Assembly: GCA_943735955.1 (NCBI GenBank)
Contig: OX030958.1
Coordinates: 4,009,031-4,073,030, forward strand
Reading direction: 5' to 3'
DNA: 64,000 nt
Origin: Piscicola geometra
Taxonomy: Eukaryota > Annelida > Clitellata > Hirudinida > Piscicolidae
Under the pieces are notes generated by a model. That model made no database searches and was not told the DNA's origin. It was given only the letters and a program-made list of their open reading frames with translations. This document shows, piece by piece, positions 58,993 to 64,000 of the stretch (position 1 is its first letter; each line of letters opens with the position of its first letter). Position numbers and translations under genes: made by a program.

Positions 58993-61900
58993 ACACGTAC
59001 ACACACACACACAAACACACACACACTCAAACACATGTGTATTGAAGTGTGTGATTAGTCATCATAAGCGCATACATCACAATGAAACATCGATTCGAAC
59101 CTCGACGGGGGATTAGTGATGCAAGATGGAGTTGAAGTATTGACAGTATGAAATGGCATACTGAATAGCCGATGGAAAAGAGTTTTTGCTATGAATGGAT
59201 GAATGGGTTGATGAATGGATGCATTGATGAATGGATGGATTGATGAATGGATGGATTGATGAATGGATTGATTGATGAATGGATGGATTGATGAATGGAT
59301 GCATTGATGAATGAATGCATTAATGAATGGATGGATTGATGAATGGATGGATTGATAAATGGATGGATTGATGAATGGATGGATTGATGAATGGATGGAT
59401 TGATGAATGGATGGATTGATGAATGGATGGATTGATAAATGGATGGATTGATGAATGGATGGATTGATGAATGGATGGATTGATGAATGGATGGATTGAT
59501 GAATGAATGCATTAATGAATGGATGAATAGAATTGATAAAAAAAGTGCAAGTATCACAGACGAGGAAGTTCCAGATGTTTAGACTGGCTTCCTCTGGTGC
59601 TTGCCTGCTGAATGAGTGCTCGACAGACTTGCCATTACGCGCTAATGAGAAGCCTGCAACATACGCGCATGCTGTTATTTCAAAAATAGTTGCTGTAGTC
59701 TTGTCAATGGAGTTCATGCACTCTCAATCGTGCCTAGTTGTAGATGGTTTTCAGCGATGGCATAATACATGTGAAGGTTAAGGGTGAGAAAGAAGGAGAG
59801 GGTGAGGAAGGAGATGAGGGTGAGTAGATTATTCATGAGTATTGGATGACCAAATGATGTTTAAATAGCCTAATATGCATTCCTGCCAAGATATTAACGA
59901 AGAGTACTTCCCAAAGAATGTAGATGGATAAAGCGTCTATCAGCTCATAATTCAAACATTTTCATGGAAGATAAGAAGAAAAAAGCGATGAAGAAAAGGG
60001 AATAAGTCAAATTGATGCAAATATACAGTTACTCACTCTGATTTCACGAAAATATTTTATTTTATATTTCACAAAAAAAGTAAAAATTTGTGAAATGTTA
60101 CATACCAAAATGTTTCTTTAACATTTTCAAATATTTTTTTATATCTTTACAAAATTTCAAAACTTTTTCTAAAGGGTTTTTATAATCCACACTAAAGCTG
60201 CAATCACAACTTTTTCTAAAGGGTTTTTATAATCCACATTAAAACTGCAATCACATCTTTTTCTTTTCCAAACTTTTCCTCCAGGCGTGTCGATCCTGAG
60301 TGAGTCTTTGCAGCTGTTCCCACATTCTCTCCATCTTTCTGGTGAAGACCTTCAATGTGTTTTCAGGCGTCCTCTCTTCCTTTTGCTTTGAGGGTTCCAG
60401 ATGGGATCCTGCTTCGTCCTGTCTTTCAAAGGATATTCCCTATCCATCTCTAACGTTTTTTCAGCATTTTTTTCTCAATAGGCATTAAATGGTTTTTCCT
60501 CCATAAGTCTCCGTTTAAACTCTTTTTCATGCATGTAATGGAGACTCAGTGAATCTAGAACGAGCAACCTTTCCACAATAAAATCTCACTCATTCGTAAG
60601 ACAAAGCATATTCTTCCATTCAAACACTGTCATAATTCTTGCAAGACATGAGAACTTTTTTTAATCCTTTTAAGCATTTTTCTCAAAGTTATTTTCTCAT
60701 TTTTTGCTTTTTCATTTACTTGCATTGCAGCCAGCATGACACTCTTCAATGAACTGTCTACATTCCTTCATATGCCTCATCTGCACTTATACAGGTTAAA
60801 AATACTAATTTCAATGACAACCCTCATTGTGAGTGTTGAAGGAAAATACAAACATATGATCTGGTTATAGAGGTTTAAGCCTGCGACGAGAATCTCCTAA
60901 GATGCAAGCATCCATCAGGCATGCGAATTCCTAACCTGTTGGTTGCTCAGCAGGACGTCACACTTGTCACACCCTTCAGCAGAACATGAGCTTCTCTTGT
61001 GTGTGTTTGTGTGGTTGTTTGTGTGGTTGTTTGTGTGGTTGTTTGTGAGGTTTTTTGTGAGGTTGTCAGTATAGTTCCTAATTTTGTTGGTGTGGCTCAA
61101 AGTATTGTCAGCCGCTTCATTGTATAAACTTTTGTCAAAACCATTGTTATTTCGTCTGCTGCTACTGTTACTGCTGCTACAATTATTCTTACTACTTTTA
61201 TGAGTCTTAAGTGTGTTGCTTTTGCTTTCTTGGTTGCTGCTCTTGTTGCTGCTGTTGCTACTGTGGTAACTGCTCAACGTTAGCTTCTCTATCTTCTGCA
61301 GTAATGTCCTGTTCTCCACTTCAGCCTTTCTGAGTGAGTCTTGCAGCTGCTGTCGGTCCAGCTGCAAGGAATGAGGGTGGGAAGTTGAGTTGTTGGATGG
61401 AAGTAATCAATGCTAGTATTTAGAATTTCTCAATTCAAGTAGTTTGTAAAAAAATTGAACGTAAATTTTTTTTTGAAGCGATGAGGTGTTGGTGGTTTTG
61501 TTGTGTAGTGTTGTGTAATGCTATGTTATGTTGTGAGATGCTGTGTGGTGTTGTGTAATGTTGGTGTGTGGTGTTGTTTGGTGTTGCGTGATTTTGTGTG
61601 GTGTTAGTTGTTGATTGATAAAATTGAGTGGTTCTGTGTGATGCGTGATGTGTGGAGTTGGGTAAACCGTGAAGTGTTGAACAGTGTCTTTTTGTCCTTG
61701 TGCATTGTCGCACCTAGATTGATTGTCTTTTAAGCAGCTCAAATGTGTTTTTGTTGTTGCATTTATTTCTTTGTGCCATTTTGAATCCACTCATCGTCCT
61801 ACTGTTTGGTATTTATTTTTCTTGATGCATAGATAATCTTAAAAAGCGATCGATTGAGCTTTCTAAATATTCGGCATTTATGTGTGAATCACCAAGCAGC

Positions 61901-62296
61901 TTACTCACGCTGTCTTCTTATTCGTATTTGAAGTTATTAGAGCAAGTTTGAGTGAACATTTTCTAAAAGACGTTTTGTTTATACGTTTGAAAGAGGTTCA
62001 AATGAGTTTTTGGTGTGGTTTGTGTTTGTGCGTGGTTTGGTAGTTTGATCGAGTTTCAAACCCAACTAAATACTAAAATTTTTAATATTCTTTTTCTATA
62101 TTAATCTTTCTTTTTATTTCTAAACTTTTATTTCTTATTTAAAAGGTTATTGTTGCAATAGCTCGCAAGCCTAGACAGTTTCATTATAAAGTTGGCCTTG
62201 CAAGGTCAGGCTTGAGCCACCATCATCCTCTCCATCTTCATCATTTCTTTTCTCATCAGCTTCATCATCTTCACTTTCGTCATCACTATTATTATT

Positions 62297-62344
<48 letters not shown>

Positions 62345-63883
62345 TTCTTCTTCTTCTTCTTCTTCTTCTTCTTCTTCTTCTTCTTCTTCTTCTCCTTCTT
62401 CTTCTGCTTCTTCTTCTTCTTCTTCTTCTTCTTCTTCTTCTTCTTCTTCTTCTTCTTCTTCTTCTTCTTCTTCTTCTTCTTCTTCTTTTTTCTTCTTCTT
62501 CTTCTTCTTCTTCTTCTTCTTCTTCTTCTTCTTCTTGGTATTTTTCTTCTTCATCATCATGATCAACACTTTTTCATCCATCCCATCACACTTACCATCT
62601 TCATCATCAACATCATCCACTTCATCATAATAACACTCTTCATCATCTTCTTCCTTCTTCTCTCCATCTCCCAAATCATCCTAATCCATTTTTTTCAACG
62701 CTTCAATCTTCATCCAGCACATCTTTTCTTAATTATTCACACTTCCATTCTCCTCTACATATTCTGTATTATCTCATTCCCTAAATATTCTCCAAGCTTT
62801 GTTTCTTCATTTAAAAAAAATAACATTGCCGAAAGAAGGTGAATTGAATACGGGCGCGCAGAGGTTTGCAGGGCAGTAAATAAGGAATGTGAGAGGCATG
62901 AAGGCACGGGTCATGTCTACCACCAGGACCATCCGTGCTCGTTTTCACTACCTCGATTTATGGACAGCTTTCCAAAGCAATAAAGGTTTTACCAATATTT
63001 TTCAAAGATTTTCTTAATTATATATTTTTTAAATCATTAGCAAACATCGAATTTTCAAAACTAATCTTCAAATTCCTTCTAAATCACTTTTATCTTTCCC
63101 ATCAACACATCAATCTTCTCCCTCTAGCCTTTATTGCCTAACCCATCACACAAGCCTCACAGCACCTCAAAGCATCATAATGCTGTCTATAAAACCTAGG
63201 TTTCACATTTCATTTCTGAATAACTTGCTTTCCACTCACCCTTCGATTCTTATTATTTTCTATTTTCATTCCTGTTATTGTAATTATTGCTTTTGAAGTT
63301 TACATAACATACAATTAAAGTTCGCACTATTTAAAAAAAAAAGCCTCTGTATCATCATCATCATCATCATCATCACCATCATCATCACCGTAATTACTAC
63401 TTGCACTTGATGCTTACTCGTCTTAAAAATTATTTTGTATTATTTATTATGTATGATACGAATAAAATCAAACAATACACTAGGAAATTGCTATCGAAAA
63501 AAGTCTTCTTTCCATCACTCTTTCGGTTTCTGTTATTAAGATTTGAAGTTGTTATTTAATTATAAAAGTCTTTTTTCAACTAGGGAAAAAGTGTTTTTAG
63601 TCATAACAAACATAAATTGTTCCACTGAAACATCTGTTTTCTGCTGAGTTATGATCTCGGGAGCAACCAAAATCAAAATACGTCACCGGTTGAAAACAAT
63701 CCCAGAATGTATAGTCGCATCACGATCCAGCGCCGAGCAACAATAAGATATAACAAGCAAGTTTAATCACTATAAACTACCAACAAAACAACCTCTAGTT
63801 TTCCTGCTTGGTCTGTCATTTGGCTTTCGAGGTTCTGGCATTTGGCCTTGTAGCTTTCCAGTTCCACCCTTGCCCGCTCCAGT
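53182..63883 (-). CDS. Large coiled-coil, low-complexity protein (C-terminal 1,675 residues; unidentified)
   Basis: Five consecutive exons, 5' to 3': 63883-63793, 61361-60936, 58397-58290, 57815-54846, 54615-53182; earlier exons lie beyond the window. Junctions are GT-AG and phases agree. The first three exons form heptad-like coiled coils ([56 protein letters not shown]). The second exon also has a long Ser/Asn stretch and HTNN repeats. The 2,970-base exon begins [20 protein letters not shown], then has a 24-residue polyQ run (57667-57738), two polyAsp runs, Asn/Ser-rich sequence and Lys-rich patches; the last exon is disordered and Thr/Asn/Ser-rich. I cannot assign a family. A cytoskeletal, centrosomal or leucine-zipper nuclear scaffold is possible. 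Long open exons against a stop-rich background make coding very likely. Confidence 0.75.
57667..57738 (-). repeat. Coding polyglutamine tract (24 CAA codons)
   Basis: Uninterrupted CAA triplets read in the frame of the coiled-coil gene's largest exon, bounded by CTT-CTA on one side and GAA-AAC on the other. Confidence 0.8.
57816..58140. repeat. (GGT/GGA)n tract
   Basis: GGT triplets with regular GGAA interruptions fill the intron directly before the acceptor of the large exon 57815-54846. The Trp/Val and His/Pro frames over it are artefacts. Confidence 0.9.
58906..59034. repeat. (CA)n dinucleotide tract
   Basis: CA repeats with a few interruptions in an intron of the coiled-coil gene. Confidence 0.95.
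59195..59525. repeat. ATGAATGGATGGATTG minisatellite
   Basis: About 20 copies of a 16-bp unit, itself built from ATGG/ATTG quartets, lie in an intron of the coiled-coil gene. The Ile/His/Ser frames on the minus strand are artefacts. Confidence 0.9.
60163..60257. repeat. 47-bp direct duplication
   Basis: Two adjacent copies beginning TTTTTCTAAAGGGTTTTTAT differ at only a few positions; intronic. Confidence 0.75.
62283..62540. repeat. (CAT)n/(CTT)n polypyrimidine tract
   Basis: CAT triplets pass into about 65 CTT triplets with few interruptions, in the large intron between coiled-coil exons 63883-63793 and 61361-60936. The Glu/Lys/Asp frame on the minus strand is a repeat artefact with no splice support. 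Confidence 0.95.
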
Positions 63884-64000
63884 CTGTGCAGCAAGAATGG
63901 GTTTGTGTGTATTGTTTCATCACAGATTTAAAAACAATTTGAACAAAACTGTTTATTATAACCATAGAAACGAATGGAAAACACAAATCCACGATTGTAA

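Noticed and set aside
62171..62674. Minus-strand Glu/Lys/Asp-rich ORF of 167 codons
   Set aside because: Caused by the CTT/CAT repeat; it lies inside an intron of the coiled-coil gene and has no matching splice phase evidence.

Overview
The window is animal (metazoan) nuclear DNA. Genes are split into many short exons joined by GT-AG introns, codon usage fits the standard code, AATAAA signals follow several stop codons, and the gene set is animal-like: mitochondrial HSP60, an axonemal dynein heavy chain, an hnRNP A/B protein, a retinol-dehydrogenase-type SDR, CNPPD1 and LETMD1. Introns and spacers are AT-rich and crowded with micro- and minisatellites. This texture would suit an invertebrate such as a lophotrochozoan (an annelid is possible), but I cannot place the species from sequence alone.

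Layout, left to right. (1) 3-512, +: last coding part of an unidentified, probably extracellular protein, tail-to-tail with (2) 848-7200, -: HSP60 in 12 exons, complete, with a ~1.85 kb palindromic foldback repeat in one intron. (3) about 8202-27874, +: a DNAH7/DNAH3/DNAH12-type inner-arm dynein heavy chain. Its tail, linker and AAA1 P-loop are present in 29 exons and its AAA5-AAA6-C-terminal part in 17 exons. About 1,700 residues are missing between them, exactly where the assembly has a 200-base N gap (22088-22287). (4) 28260-31086, +: hnRNP A/B with two RRMs and a Gly-rich tail. (5) 33148-36014, -: an RDH11-14-like dehydrogenase with an unusual amphipathic C-terminal tail and an apparent one-base frameshift. 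(6) 36015-45324: about 9.3 kb with no gene I can support. (7) 45325-47982, +: CNPPD1, followed after only 207 bp by (8) 48190-51249, +: LETMD1. (9) 53182-63883, -: the 3' five exons of a large coiled-coil, low-complexity protein with polyQ and polyD tracts that I do not recognise.

The genes do not form a pathway or operon; they are housekeeping and ciliary genes set side by side. Exons were placed by matching translated blocks to remembered family sequence and requiring GT-AG ends with compatible phases. HSP60, hnRNP, CNPPD1 and LETMD1 close perfectly in frame. I see no clearly new biological system. The items most worth a second look are the foldback element, the dehydrogenase tail, the dynein gap, an (UG)n tract just after a dynein 5' splice site, and the low-complexity coiled-coil gene.
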